From Ensifer sp. Root278 (GTDB lineage: Bacteria > Pseudomonadota > Alphaproteobacteria > Rhizobiales > Rhizobiaceae): a stretch of 64,000 nucleotides of DNA. This document shows, piece by piece, positions 40,442 to 48,660 of the stretch. Under the pieces are notes generated by a model. That model was not told the origin of the DNA and made no database searches. It was given only the letters and a program-made list of their open reading frames with translations. The stretch covers positions 125,159-189,158 of the forward strand of contig NZ_LMJJ01000034.1 of assembly GCF_001429285.1 (NCBI RefSeq), written 5' to 3'. The first letter of the stretch is position 1. The number at the start of each line of letters is the position of its first letter. The position numbers and the translations under genes were made by a program.

Positions 40442-41809
40442 TCATCGCTCCTGAATTGACTGTGCGACTGCTGCGGCCGCAAGCTCGTCTTCGGAGGGCT
40501 CCTGCTCGCTCAGCTTGCCATATTCCTCGATCGCCGCGTCCAGGCCGGGCAGCGACCCATCTTCGACGAGCGCATTAACCAGAGCGTCGGACACAGCCTC
40601 ACGAGGAATAATTTCCTGTCCCGGCGAAGTGCCCACCAATTGGCGCGCGGCATCAGCCTTCGTCTTGAAGACGTCAGCCTTTTCCTTCTCCGACATGCCC
40701 CAGAGCGGTGCCCACTCGTAGTAGATATCCGGGTCGCGCGAGCCGGTCCCGCTGCGGATGATGCACTCGTCGAGGCGCATCATTGCCGGTGTCATCTCGA
40801 CCTCCTGCATGGCCTGCAGGCGATCGTAGTAGTTGCGAAGGTCGCTTTCACCAGTGGCGTTCATCCCTGCCGGCGACTGTCCGAGCAACCGGGTTGCCGG
40901 AATGTCGGCCGCGCCGGATACCAGCTGCATGAACGACATGAGCACGTCTGGGAGTGTGGCGAAGCTCGCCGTCTTCTGTTCGAACTCCTCCTCCTTGTCG
41001 AGGAGGAGGTCGCCGTTGATGCCTTTGGCCGTGGCCGCCAGTGTGTAGCGTTCAAGGATCTTGGCGCGGTACCGCTCATCACCGACGTTCTGCATGAAGT
41101 CGGGGATGCGGATCACGTTGACCTTCGCCTCGAAGACGAGGCTGGCAATGTTCGCCGCAGTACCGTCGGCCTGCTTGATCGCCTCGACGACCGACAGGAG
41201 CACGCTGTCGCCCCAGCCGGCATAGGTCGTGGTGACGATCTCCTCGTCAGGCTGGGCGGCGCCGTTGAAGACGACCAGGCGCGACGGGTGAATGTCGACC
41301 TGCACGCCGTCCGTCGACTTGATCTGGTAGACCTTGGGCTTGCCGTACCATTCGGAGGCCGGGTCGCGATCGATCTCGCCCGCCGTCAGATTGCGACGCG
41401 AGATGACCGTGAGGTACTTCAGGCCGCCTTTGCCAACGCGCTCGACGTCGAGTGGCTCGGTCAGGTTCTGATCGCCGGTACCGATGACGACGGCAGCGCC
41501 GCCCCAGAGCCGAGCCTTGATCTTGGCTTCGAGGATCTTGCCCTTGACGTTGAGGCGCTTCTCTTCGGCCTCGATAAGCTCGATCTGAGCCTTCTTCGCC
41601 TGCCAGTCGCGCCAGGCACGGACGCTATCGAATGCCGGGATATCCACGATCTTCCGCGGTAGCCACGCGCCACGGTAGGCGTTGAGCAGTTCCTCGTCCG
41701 AAAGCACCGGCATCGAGTAGAAGGTCGACGCCGCCTTGTCCCGGCTGGTGCCGATGTTGGCAACCATGTTCGTCAGGCTGTCGCGGACGAAAGCGATGAT
41801 GTTTCCCAT
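40442..41809 (-). CDS. Portal protein (DUF1073 family)
   Basis: 455 residues. Dodecameric channel for DNA entry into the head. Family features: LSDEELLNAYRGAWLPRKIVDIPAFDSVRAWR near the start, ARLWGGAAVVIGTGDQNL, and IPATRLLGQSPAGMNATGESDLRNYYDRL in the middle, all typical of DUF1073 portals. Directly downstream of the large terminase (8 nt). Confidence 0.88.
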   Translation of the reverse strand: MGNIIAFVRDSLTNMVANIGTSRDKAASTFYSMPVLSDEELLNAYRGAWLPRKIVDIPAFDSVRAWRDWQAKKAQIELIEAEEKRLNVKGKILEAKIKARLWGGAAVVIGTGDQNLTEPLDVERVGKGGLKYLTVISRRNLTAGEIDRDPASEWYGKPKVYQIKSTDGVQVDIHPSRLVVFNGAAQPDEEIVTTTYAGWGDSVLLSVVEAIKQADGTAANIASLVFEAKVNVIRIPDFMQNVGDERYRAKILERYTLAATAKGINGDLLLDKEEEFEQKTASFATLPDVLMSFMQLVSGAADIPATRLLGQSPAGMNATGESDLRNYYDRLQAMQEVEMTPAMMRLDECIIRSGTGSRDPDIYYEWAPLWGMSEKEKADVFKTKADAARQLVGTSPGQEIIPREAVSDALVNALVEDGSLPGLDAAIEEYGKLSEQEPSEDELAAAAVAQSIQER

Positions 41810-41817
41810 GTCCGCTC

Positions 41818-43218
41818 CTAAACGTTCGCCAGCGTGAACGTGCTTGCGCTCAGAAGCGCATTGAATGCTCTGCTCGTGCTGTCGGCGTCGTCATCATGTG
41901 TCGCTTCAGGAAAGCCTTCGAGCGACGAAAACCATGCTGCATTCCAAGGCGCTCGAAGGAGCAGGACGTTGCCCGCTTCCGCCTGGGCAGAGAACGGGCT
42001 GAACCGTGTCACCTTGTCACCGGATTCGGGTGTGGCCCGTACCGTGAAGCCGGCCAGCAGCTTCGTCAGGTTGGTGACCTGCGATTTGCCCGCCTGGCCA
42101 GGATCCTGCGGCAGCGATATCTGCACGTCCTTGCCGTCGGCTTCTGCCGTGTTCCTGATCAACCGCTCGACACCTGACGGTGACAGGAAGTCGTTGCAGT
42201 GATGCGCCACGATGTAGCGCCCGTCCGACAGCTTGCCGATCTTGGTACCGGCCGTGGCGTCTGGGTCGGTACCCTCTGTCTTCGGCGTTGCCGCCATGTC
42301 CCAGCCGCGCATCCATTTGACGACGCCGGCTGGGATAGCATCGACGACCTCGCACCAACCGCGCTGGAACAAGAGCCCGGCAGCCGGACGAATCTTCCAG
42401 TTGCCCCCGAGGAGGCGTTCGCGCTCAACCGTCGGCAGGGCCATCAGGTTGGCGAGGTAGCCGGGATCGGCTGCCATCAGCGCCTTGTTGTCCGTCAGCT
42501 TGGCCGGGACGAACGTCACCGACTTCGGCTCGATCGGCTTCGGGTTGCCGTTCTCATCGGGTGCCGTGTACTCGGCGAGTTCCGACGGATGGTCGGCCCA
42601 GATGATGGAATCGCCGATGCGGACGAAGTAGCGAAGGACGCCCGCCCGCTCCGGTATCGGCAGACCAGTATCCTGGTCGATCCACCACGAAATGAACTCG
42701 GCGACCCAGCTATCCGCATCCGGGTTGCAGGTTGCCCTGACATACGGTCTGACGCCGCACATCGAGCGGTTACGCGACAGCAGATACCAGAACTGCTTGG
42801 CACTGAAGTGCGTGAGCTCGTCGAAGCAGATCAGCGGGATCTGCGAGCCCTGCCAGTTCGAAACCGTCTTGTCGTGTTCGAGGTGCGCGAAACTGACCGA
42901 CGCCCCAGATGGGAACGTCCACGACAGATCCGGCGCCACCTTCGGCTTTGCGTTCAGGCTGGGATAGAGCTTCTCGCTCTCGTCCCATAGGCCGCCCTCG
43001 TTTCGGACCTGCACCAGCGTGCGCCGGAAGAAGACCGCGCCGAACTGCGGGTTGGCAACATGGCGCAGCGGCTCCATGAGGAGCGCCCACGTCTTGCCGC
43101 CACCTGCCGACCCGCCATAGATCGCGATATCTGCTGGCGAACCAAGGAATTGTGTCTGCGGGCCAGCCTGGGGCCGGATGATTGTCTGGGCGCCCTGCCC
43201 TTGCTCAACCCCTGCCAT
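41818..43218 (-). CDS. Terminase large subunit
   Basis: 466 residues. ATP-driven DNA packaging motor and nuclease. Walker A GGSAGGGKT (35-43), Walker B LICFDEL (about 129-135) followed by a THFSAKQF segment. The nuclease domain has RGWDMAATP near 300 and later Asp residues. Start overlaps the small subunit stop by 14 nt. First large gene of the late operon. Confidence 0.92.
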   Translation of the reverse strand: MAGVEQGQGAQTIIRPQAGPQTQFLGSPADIAIYGGSAGGGKTWALLMEPLRHVANPQFGAVFFRRTLVQVRNEGGLWDESEKLYPSLNAKPKVAPDLSWTFPSGASVSFAHLEHDKTVSNWQGSQIPLICFDELTHFSAKQFWYLLSRNRSMCGVRPYVRATCNPDADSWVAEFISWWIDQDTGLPIPERAGVLRYFVRIGDSIIWADHPSELAEYTAPDENGNPKPIEPKSVTFVPAKLTDNKALMAADPGYLANLMALPTVERERLLGGNWKIRPAAGLLFQRGWCEVVDAIPAGVVKWMRGWDMAATPKTEGTDPDATAGTKIGKLSDGRYIVAHHCNDFLSPSGVERLIRNTAEADGKDVQISLPQDPGQAGKSQVTNLTKLLAGFTVRATPESGDKVTRFSPFSAQAEAGNVLLLRAPWNAAWFSSLEGFPEATHDDDADSTSRAFNALLSASTFTLANV

Positions 43219-43669
43219 TATCGGGCAACTGGAAGATCGTCACCGGAGAGACCGGCGTCGGAAGATCCTTGCCGTCCTTGCCCGTGATCTCGCGTCGGTT
43301 CGTATAGGCGCCGCCGACTTCTTCCGCCGCCTGTTTGAGCAACGATGATGCCAGCACCATGTTGCCCTGGTTTTCTGCCTTGTCTGCCATGCGTTGAAGA
43401 GCGCGGAGACGAACGGCGCGATGGCTGATCGCGATCGAGGCGGTGTCCTCAAGGAAGGTCTTGCGGGTCTCCTCGAAGAGAACGCGCCACTTGGGCGCCA
43501 GGCCGGATGCTGCCTTCTTGTTCGGATCGTGGCTCTCGACGAGTTGCCGGCTCACTTCGAGGCCGTATTCCTTCTTGACTGCCGCAGATACCACTGAAGG
43601 GCTATCGAAACACGCCAGGGCCTGCACGATGTAAGTTTTGACCTCGTCAGAGAGTTTCGCTTTCGCCAT
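43205..43669 (-). CDS. Terminase small subunit (DUF2280-like)
   Basis: 154 residues starting MAKAKLSDEVKTYIVQALACFDSPSVVSAAVKKEYGLEVSRQLVE, a helix-turn-helix start typical of DUF2280 small terminases; helical middle and a C-terminal tail that probably contacts the large subunit. It recognises the packaging site, expected nearby upstream (43.7-44.8 kb). Confidence 0.8.
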   Translation of the reverse strand: MAKAKLSDEVKTYIVQALACFDSPSVVSAAVKKEYGLEVSRQLVESHDPNKKAASGLAPKWRVLFEETRKTFLEDTASIAISHRAVRLRALQRMADKAENQGNMVLASSLLKQAAEEVGGAYTNRREITGKDGKDLPTPVSPVTIFQLPDNGRG

Positions 43670-43692
43670 GGCTGTGTCAAAGTCCCGTCAAA

Positions 43693-43917
43693 ATGACCAT
43701 TGAAGCAGACCACCAGCATCGAAGGTACATCGTCCGCTACCCGGACGGCATGACTGCTGAAGAGGGCCACGCCCTGCTAGAACAGGCACGAGATGATCTC
43801 GCGCCTAACCTCACCCTGATAGCTGCCGACGACGGCGCCACGATCGAGGGCGAAACCTGGCACGTCCTATCGGTCTGCTTGGCCCTGCCGCTGTTCGAGG
43901 TGAACGAGATACTCTAG
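43693..43917 (+). CDS. Moron: hypothetical protein, 74 aa
   Basis: Plus-strand ORF between the small terminase and metallopeptidase genes. Composition natural (RRYIVRYPDGMTAEEGHALLEQARDDLAPNLTLIAADDG), alpha/beta type, no motif. Ribosome site weak. Overlaps the metallopeptidase stop by 4 nt on the opposite strand. Confidence 0.5.
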   Translation: MTIEADHQHRRYIVRYPDGMTAEEGHALLEQARDDLAPNLTLIAADDGATIEGETWHVLSVCLALPLFEVNEIL

Positions 43918-44534
43918 GCGACCCTAAGCTGGCAGGTGCCGCATGCGTGTGCGATCTGCACTCTGGCGATCTCGGGTTTCTGGCTGGCTGCATCGACCAT
44001 GGCGCGGATGCCGGCAGCATCTGCCCCGTACCTACGGACCACCCCGACGAACTCTTCGACGTCATGTCCCCGAATGACGAACACCGGGCGGCCCGTCGAC
44101 TTGCTGAACTTCGGCGCGCCGAAAGCATCGACGTCCTGGGCGGCGTGATAGAGCTCGTGCTCGACCAGCGCCATGAACTCGGCGTCTCCACACTCTCGGC
44201 AGTAATCGGCGTCCAGCGTGATGATGAAATCAGGGACGTGGCGGAACCACTGCTTCACCTGCATCTCTGCGCGAGCGCATGACCACCTGCCCATTGTGCC
44301 TTGCGGAGATCCTGTCTCGCACTGGCCGATGACGCGGCGCCCCTTCTTGCTGTTGCTGACTGTGGTCCAAAGGTAGCCGATGTCGGCGAAGCTCAGGTGG
44401 AGATGATCCGGGTTGTGGATCGGCGACGCCGGGTCGAGGAACGTTGCGTCCACCCAGTCTGGCATGTCTTCAGCCGGGGCGAAGGCTGGCGAGGTGATGT
44501 CGTCGAACATCGAGGATGGCGGTCGTGGCCTCAT
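43914..44534 (-). CDS. Putative phage metallopeptidase
   Basis: 206 residues from ATG 44534. Contains HExxH in ALVEHELYHAAQD, a zinc-protease signature, and an upstream YCRECGD segment. Similar single-domain putative metallopeptidases occur beside terminase genes in many phages; substrates unknown. First minus-strand gene after the putative late promoter region. Confidence 0.7.
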   Translation of the reverse strand: MRPRPPSSMFDDITSPAFAPAEDMPDWVDATFLDPASPIHNPDHLHLSFADIGYLWTTVSNSKKGRRVIGQCETGSPQGTMGRWSCARAEMQVKQWFRHVPDFIITLDADYCRECGDAEFMALVEHELYHAAQDVDAFGAPKFSKSTGRPVFVIRGHDVEEFVGVVRRYGADAAGIRAMVDAASQKPEIARVQIAHACGTCQLRVA

Positions 44535-44598
44535 ACTAACTCGACCCTCGCTCACGAAAATGTGACCAGAAAATGCGGTGCACCGAACGTTCCGCAAA

Positions 44599-44633
44599 CG
44601 ACATCAAACGACATCAGGTGACAACAGCTGTCA
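44599..44633. promoter_or_regulatory. Putative late control region with direct repeat and dyad
   Basis: Direct repeat ACGACATCA twice (44599-44617) and dyad TGACA-N5-TGTCA (44619-44633), in the 223-bp gap between divergent starts 44534 (late operon) and 44758. The dyad half-site is like that of the palindrome at 53124-53138. Operator role is inference. Confidence 0.35.
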
Positions 44634-44757
44634 TCAACTGACAATCAGACGCAAGGAAACGCAAGAACCGACAAGTGAGAGGGCGACTTGTCGCGGCAAC
44701 CATTTCAGGCATATTGCGGCAGCAGGCAGCACCGATTTTTTTGGTGAAAGGTGCGCC

Positions 44758-44889
44758 ATGCAAACTGCAACAGATATCCTCAAACTATCAGTCCCCGGCT
44801 TCCAAGCCGAAGCCACTGGTCAATTCGCCATCGTGGCGCTGCTGACCCTGGTTGCCTTCATCTTCATCTCTCGAAGGCCACGGCGGTGA
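44758..44889 (+). CDS. 43-aa single-TM protein
   Basis: ATG 44758 with GAAAGG upstream. Amphipathic start (MQTATDILKLSVPGFQAEAT) then one TM helix (FAIVALLTLVAFIFI) and a basic end SRRPRR. Divergent from the metallopeptidase. Function unknown; similar in type to the micro-proteins at 40173 and 40335. Confidence 0.5.
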   Translation: MQTATDILKLSVPGFQAEATGQFAIVALLTLVAFIFISRRPRR

Positions 44890-45070
44890 CGTCACCGCCT
44901 CGAAGCGGGCTGGAGTGCTCTGGTGCCTCGACGTGCGGTTGGCTTCCCGCTTGTCTTCCTTCCGGCTACGCAGCCTAACCGGCGAACGGCTTCTGGTGGG
45001 CGGGCCCCGAACCTATTCCGCCGTCGCTGCGGCAGCGGCCGGGCTCCCCGGCGTGTTCGTTACGGGCCCT

Positions 45071-45120
45071 CGACCTCCAGCTTATGAGGCTGGCGAGCTA
45101 CCGGGCTGCTCTACTCCGAC
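45071..45120 (-). pseudogene. 5' half of an initiator-like tRNA-Met (anticodon CAT)
   Basis: Minus strand gives acceptor 5' strand GTCGGAG, D-arm with GAGC/GCTC (A11-T24 as in initiators) and anticodon arm CCAGC-CTCATAA-GCTGG. After position 48 no T-arm or matching acceptor strand follows; instead there is GC-rich sequence. Probably a broken relative of the tRNA at 45956. Confidence 0.6.
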
Positions 45121-45400
45121 GAAAACCCTGAATTTCTACTGAAAGTTTAATCTCTAATACTCGCCGAACGACGTAAGAACGTGACGAGTACGAAAGTGGA
45201 TTTCTAACCCGTTCGGATTAGTGGAAAAATGAAGCGATCAGATCCTGATACCGTCGCGCATCGGTTGAGAACCAGGAGAAGCAGCCTCTCATACGCTATA
45301 GAACGATCCGCGAACGACTTATGTGCCAAAGTTGGACATCTCAACCCAGTAAATTTATGGGCTAACGAACTAGAACATCCGGCTTCGCGGCGAAGTGAGG

Positions 45401-45441
45401 GCGACCACCCTCCGCATAGACTGCGGTCCTTGGGTGGTCGC
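45401..45441. other. Strong nested hairpin in a 400-bp gap
   Basis: Perfect 10-bp stem GCGACCACCC/GGGTGGTCGC with an inner 5-bp stem CCGCA/TGCGG. The gap 45121-45518 otherwise shows only a weak plus-strand ORF (45229-45480, 83 codons, no ribosome site), which I do not call. No T-run follows on either strand. Confidence 0.5.
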
Positions 45442-45518
45442 GATTTCCAGGGGCACAACTTGAATTTGTTTCGACGTTGAGTGAACGTTATGCTTGGGGG
45501 AAATTTTGAGGGGCAACT

Positions 45519-45896
45519 GTGAAAAACACGTTGACTGCTACATTACTAATAGCTGGGGCGCTCTCGCTTTGTAGCACAAACGCGATTGCCGCGAAGAACG
45601 GCATTTTTATCTACGGCTGCACTTCCGACGGGAAACCCGCGCGCATGCGCGTGGTTGCTCCACTCAAGGACAAGGGCGCCGTTGAGGCAGGATTTCGCAA
45701 CATGATACGGCAGAAAACCTCAGATTGGTTTCTTGCGCAGAAGAAGACTGTCGACCTGACAGAATTCGAGCAAGCCCTCGAAGTCATGATGCAATCAAGC
45801 GGCGGTAAGCTCCCAACGCAAAACCCTTTCGCTGTTGCGAGATCTGTTGAGATTGGCAAGCGCGCAGCCTCCCTGAAACTCTATTGCGGCACCTAA
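45519..45896 (+). CDS. Secreted hypothetical protein, 125 aa
   Basis: GTG 45519 with GAGGGG upstream. Signal peptide (KNTLTATLLIAGALSLCSTNAIAA), mature part of about 100 residues with two Cys (YGCTSDG and the C-terminal LYCGT) likely joined. No family recognised. A moron-like gene beside the tRNA region; could act at the cell envelope. Confidence 0.6.
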   Translation: MKNTLTATLLIAGALSLCSTNAIAAKNGIFIYGCTSDGKPARMRVVAPLKDKGAVEAGFRNMIRQKTSDWFLAQKKTVDLTEFEQALEVMMQSSGGKLPTQNPFAVARSVEIGKRAASLKLYCGT

Positions 45897-45955
45897 CATG
45901 GTGCTGGAAGCGACCGAAGTTTCCGCGCTCCCGCTCTCCGGGTGACGGGCGAGGC

Positions 45956-46032
45956 TGGTTGCGGAGACAGGATTCGAACCTGCAACCTCGTGGTTATGGG
46001 CCACGCGAGCTACTGCTCTGCTCTACTCCGAC
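45956..46032 (-). tRNA. Prophage initiator-like tRNA-Met (anticodon CAT)
   Basis: 77 nt with encoded CCA. D-stem GAGC/GCTC has A11-T24, and position 1/72 is G.A, unpaired: both resemble initiator tRNA. T-arm GCAGG-TTCGAAT-CCTGT is complete. Acceptor pairs 3-70 to 7-66 hold, but 2-71 is T.C. Anticodon arm CGTGG-CCCATAA-CCACG has C in place of the nearly universal T33. It may be functional, specialised or decaying. Confidence 0.65.
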
Positions 46033-46244
46033 GTGACCGGAATTACTTCAGTGGGGCGGCTTTTGTGCGCTTGAAATAGCTACGAACAGCGAACAAGTTG
46101 CGGCAGCCATCTGCCTCACCACCTGTGATCCCGCGCGGCGCTCCGGCGAGCGTGGTATAATCCCAACTTGCTACAGAGCTTCGAACTTTGTTGACCAGTC
46201 AGGCCGTCTGGCGGGAAGAGCCCACGTGACGACGTCGCTCTCGT

Positions 46245-46448
46245 ATGTGCAAATTGGTACCGGCCATGTTGGGTCGAAAGAACTTCCAAGAACCTGATCA
46301 TCGCTCTTCAGCAAAGCTGCCGGTCAGCATTCTACTGCTCACGATCCTCGGTATATCGGCCTATCTATTAGTCGAGGGATCCTTACTCGATGGAAAGCGC
46401 GTTGCATCCAAGGTCTACCTGCCCGTCCCGCAAACGCAGGATCGTTGA
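46245..46448 (+). CDS. Small single-TM protein, 67 aa
   Basis: Basic N-terminus, one TM helix (LPVSILLLTILGISAYLLVEG) and a short exported tail. ATG 46245 or 46266 possible; no clear ribosome site. Converges on the HNH gene with 8 bp between stops. Function unknown. Confidence 0.4.
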   Translation: MCKLVPAMLGRKNFQEPDHRSSAKLPVSILLLTILGISAYLLVEGSLLDGKRVASKVYLPVPQTQDR

Positions 46449-46456
46449 GGAGAAGA

Positions 46457-47050
46457 TCAGAATTTCGGCAATACGCACCTATGGCGGGGGGCGGTGACGT
46501 CCTCCCTAAGGCCCGGCGAGTGTCGGGCCGCAGCGGCCCAATTCTTCCCGGACTTGATCAAACTGATGGTAGACCTGTGCACCCCAAACCGGTTCGCCAA
46601 GTCTTTAACCCGGCCCCCGCTCGAAAGCTCACCGCGGATCTGATCGACGTCAGACGCCGATAGGATCGCCCGGCCGTGGTTTTCGCCAGATTGTCTGTCC
46701 CGAGAGCCGTCCTTCGTCGTGCCTGGCGGGCCGTATGGGTTGAAAACTACCCCGTGCGCGACAGCATCCTGGGCGTTCTCTTTTCTGGTTGCCCAGCGAA
46801 GATGGCCCGGGTGCACGCATCCCTGATTGCCGTTGCCGCAAGAATGCGCTGCCTCATGTGCCGACGTAGGCGGTTCGCCATGCACTTCTTCACACATGCG
46901 ACGATGGGCGCCGGTACGCCGCCGGCCATCGCAACTTCCAACCCATACGACGCCATACCCATTTGGGTGGCGATAGAAGGGAAAGATCAAGCACTCGTCG
47001 CCAACATGCGACGAGTGATCAATGATCCATTGCACCGCTGCACTCGCCAT
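46457..47050 (-). CDS. HNH endonuclease with C-terminal DNA-binding helix-turn-helix
   Basis: 197 residues. HNH core AHRRMCEEVHGEPPTSAHEAAHSCGNGNQGCVHPGHLRWATRKEN (about 48-92), with His/Asn pattern and CxnC zinc ligands as in phage homing-type enzymes. C-terminal helices (ILSASDVDQIRGELSSGGRVKDLANRFGVHRSTISLIKSG) recognise DNA. It may be a free-standing homing endonuclease, given its place among tRNA-like sequences, or act in packaging. Confidence 0.8.
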   Translation of the reverse strand: MASAAVQWIIDHSSHVGDECLIFPFYRHPNGYGVVWVGSCDGRRRTGAHRRMCEEVHGEPPTSAHEAAHSCGNGNQGCVHPGHLRWATRKENAQDAVAHGVVFNPYGPPGTTKDGSRDRQSGENHGRAILSASDVDQIRGELSSGGRVKDLANRFGVHRSTISLIKSGKNWAAAARHSPGLREDVTAPRHRCVLPKF

Positions 47051-47153
47051 GTCTCACCGGGATTTTGGTAAAAATTTCCGAATGGCCGCAAACATCTGTT
47101 GCGGCTGGGTTTGCCCGGCGAGTGTTCCCTCAGAAGAGGTCCGCTACAGAACA

Positions 47154-47198
47154 GCAAATCATCCGTTGTGGAACATATGAGAAACACGGATGATTTGC
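47154..47198 (-). promoter_or_regulatory. 13-bp perfect stem-loop just after the NusG-like gene
   Basis: GCAAATCATCCGT (47154-47166) and its exact complement (47186-47198) around a 19-nt loop, 7 nt after the NusG-like stop. No T-run follows, so it is not a simple intrinsic terminator. Could be a pause or antitermination element. Confidence 0.5.
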
Positions 47199-47205
47199 AA
47201 TCGGC

Positions 47206-47796
47206 TCATGCAACCTTGTCGATCATATCCAGTGAAAGATCGACGTGGACGAGGCCGCCGAGGTACTCGACCACAGCTTTGATCGTGTTGCGGCCGGTGA
47301 CGTCGAGGACGGTGGCCAGCATGCCGCCGACCATGCGATGTTCGGGCGCGATCCGGACCTTGAAATCCTTCGGGAACTCTTCCTGCAGTTGCTTGCGGCT
47401 ACGCTTCTTGCGGGCGTCGCGCTCCCGATCCAACGCGGCGCCGGCCATAGCCTCGGCGTCGCGGATACTCTCGACGTCGAAATTGGAGATCCGGGTCGGA
47501 TGGCCGGCAACACCGAGGATAGACGTCACACCGTCAACGCGGGATAGGCGGTAAAAGTCCCCTGTCGGCAGGTACACGAACGAGTATCCGACAATCATGG
47601 CGAACCGGCGCTCGATCAGTTCCCTGGTCCGGTGGTGTTTGATGTCCTTCCGGAACGACGGCATGTAGATTTCGATGTCAGCATCGCGGAGGTTCCGCTC
47701 GATGATGAACTCGCCCTTGCGTTCCTCGGTCTCGCCGATCCGCGGCGTTGCCGGCCGCTGGGTTCCGGGTCGGGTCTTGATTGCGTACCAGCTCAT
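47206..47796 (-). CDS. NusG-like transcription elongation factor (phage paralogue)
   Basis: 196 residues: NGN domain (about 1-95, MSWYAIKTRPGTQ... FAMIVGYSFVYLPTGDFYRL), a long charged helical linker, and a C-terminal KOW-like domain (about 140-190, VRIAPEHRMVGGMLATVLDV). Specialised NusG paralogues (RfaH, LoaP) prevent termination over long operons; a similar role for the leftward operon is inference. It lies ahead of the structural genes on the same strand. Confidence 0.8.
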   Translation of the reverse strand: MSWYAIKTRPGTQRPATPRIGETEERKGEFIIERNLRDADIEIYMPSFRKDIKHHRTRELIERRFAMIVGYSFVYLPTGDFYRLSRVDGVTSILGVAGHPTRISNFDVESIRDAEAMAGAALDRERDARKKRSRKQLQEEFPKDFKVRIAPEHRMVGGMLATVLDVTGRNTIKAVVEYLGGLVHVDLSLDMIDKVA

Positions 47797-47807
47797 TGGG
47801 CGTTCTC

Positions 47808-48038
47808 CTATTCGATCCAGCCGGAGCGAAGAGCCAGGCCGACAAGGCCGGTGGCCTTAGAAGCGCCTGCTTTGCTCATGGCGTTGATGATGTTGCGATT
47901 GACTGTGTGGATGCTGATTCCCATGATCGTGGCCGCCTCTTCCGCCGTTTTGCCGAGTGATAGCCATTTGACCGTTTCGAGTTCTCGGGCGGCAAGCGGG
48001 CAACCTGCGTCTGGGCGGGGGCGAGGCTTATGCAGCAT
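47808..48038 (-). CDS. LuxR-type helix-turn-helix protein, 76 aa
   Basis: Single GerE/LuxR-like HTH: CPLAARELETVKWLSLGKTAEEAATIMGISIHTVNRNIINAMSKAGASKATGLV, with the typical G.T..EIA..L..S..TV. pattern. No sensor domain. Overlaps the upstream gene by 11 nt and precedes the NusG-like gene by 11 nt, so it may regulate the same operon. Confidence 0.8.
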   Translation of the reverse strand: MLHKPRPRPDAGCPLAARELETVKWLSLGKTAEEAATIMGISIHTVNRNIINAMSKAGASKATGLVGLALRSGWIE

Positions 48039-48660
48039 CGGCTCGCCCCTCCGGCACGGACTGCTTCGAGACGCCTGGCGCCCATACCTGATTAATTGCC
48101 CAAAGATGCGTTGCGCCGAGAGGCCACCGACGCTTCTTGCAACCGTTAGCGAACTCGTCGTGCGATTGGCATTCGGCGACGAAGATGAAGCCTCGGGCGG
48201 CGAGCTCGCGCGCCCTCTCCTCTTGGGTCACTCGCAGGTCCTTCAGCCCGTAACGGGACATGCGGGGGCCGCCCAGCGCAGCGTTTTCGCGGGCAGTCTT
48301 GATCAGTTCGGAGGCTCGAACGCGCTCCTCCCGCAGGTTTCGGCATTCAGCGTTCGCCATGACCGCCATCTCCGAAGGGATCGGCAGATAGGCACGGTTC
48401 TGCAGGTCGTATTCCCCGCGCTTCAGGCGCACGAAGACAGTGCGCAGGCCATGGAGCGGGACACCCTTGAGCGCGATCCGGTATTCCTCGATCGGATCTT
48501 CGGCCTGGATCGATGCGGGGATCATCATGCCGGCGTCCATCAGTGAGGCGATGCACTTGCCGACCTCGTCGACGCCGCAGGGCGAAAGCTTCTCAGTGAG
48601 AGCGGAAATCTCGCTCTGTAAGGTCGACAGTCTGGCCGGCAAATTCGTCATCTGGCTCAC
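48028..48660 (-). CDS. Hypothetical replication-region protein
   Basis: 210 residues; overlaps the DUF1376 gene by 68 nt at the 5' end (a start at 48651 is possible). Helical, with a central FVRLKRGEYDLQNRAYLPIPSEMAVMANAE and a basic C-terminus. Position after a DUF1376-type gene suggests a helicase loader-like role, but no motif proves it. Confidence 0.55.
   Translation of the reverse strand: MSQMTNLPARLSTLQSEISALTEKLSPCGVDEVGKCIASLMDAGMMIPASIQAEDPIEEYRIALKGVPLHGLRTVFVRLKRGEYDLQNRAYLPIPSEMAVMANAECRNLREERVRASELIKTARENAALGGPRMSRYGLKDLRVTQEERARELAARGFIFVAECQSHDEFANGCKKRRWPLGATHLWAINQVWAPGVSKQSVPEGRADAA

Noticed and set aside
45229-45480. 83-codon plus-strand ORF
   Set aside because: No ribosome site, crosses the strong hairpin 45401-45441, and its composition is not protein-like after residue 50.
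45795-46004. Minus-strand ORF containing HEVAGSNPVSAT
   Set aside because: Translation of the tRNA-Met-like gene at 45956-46032, not a protein gene.
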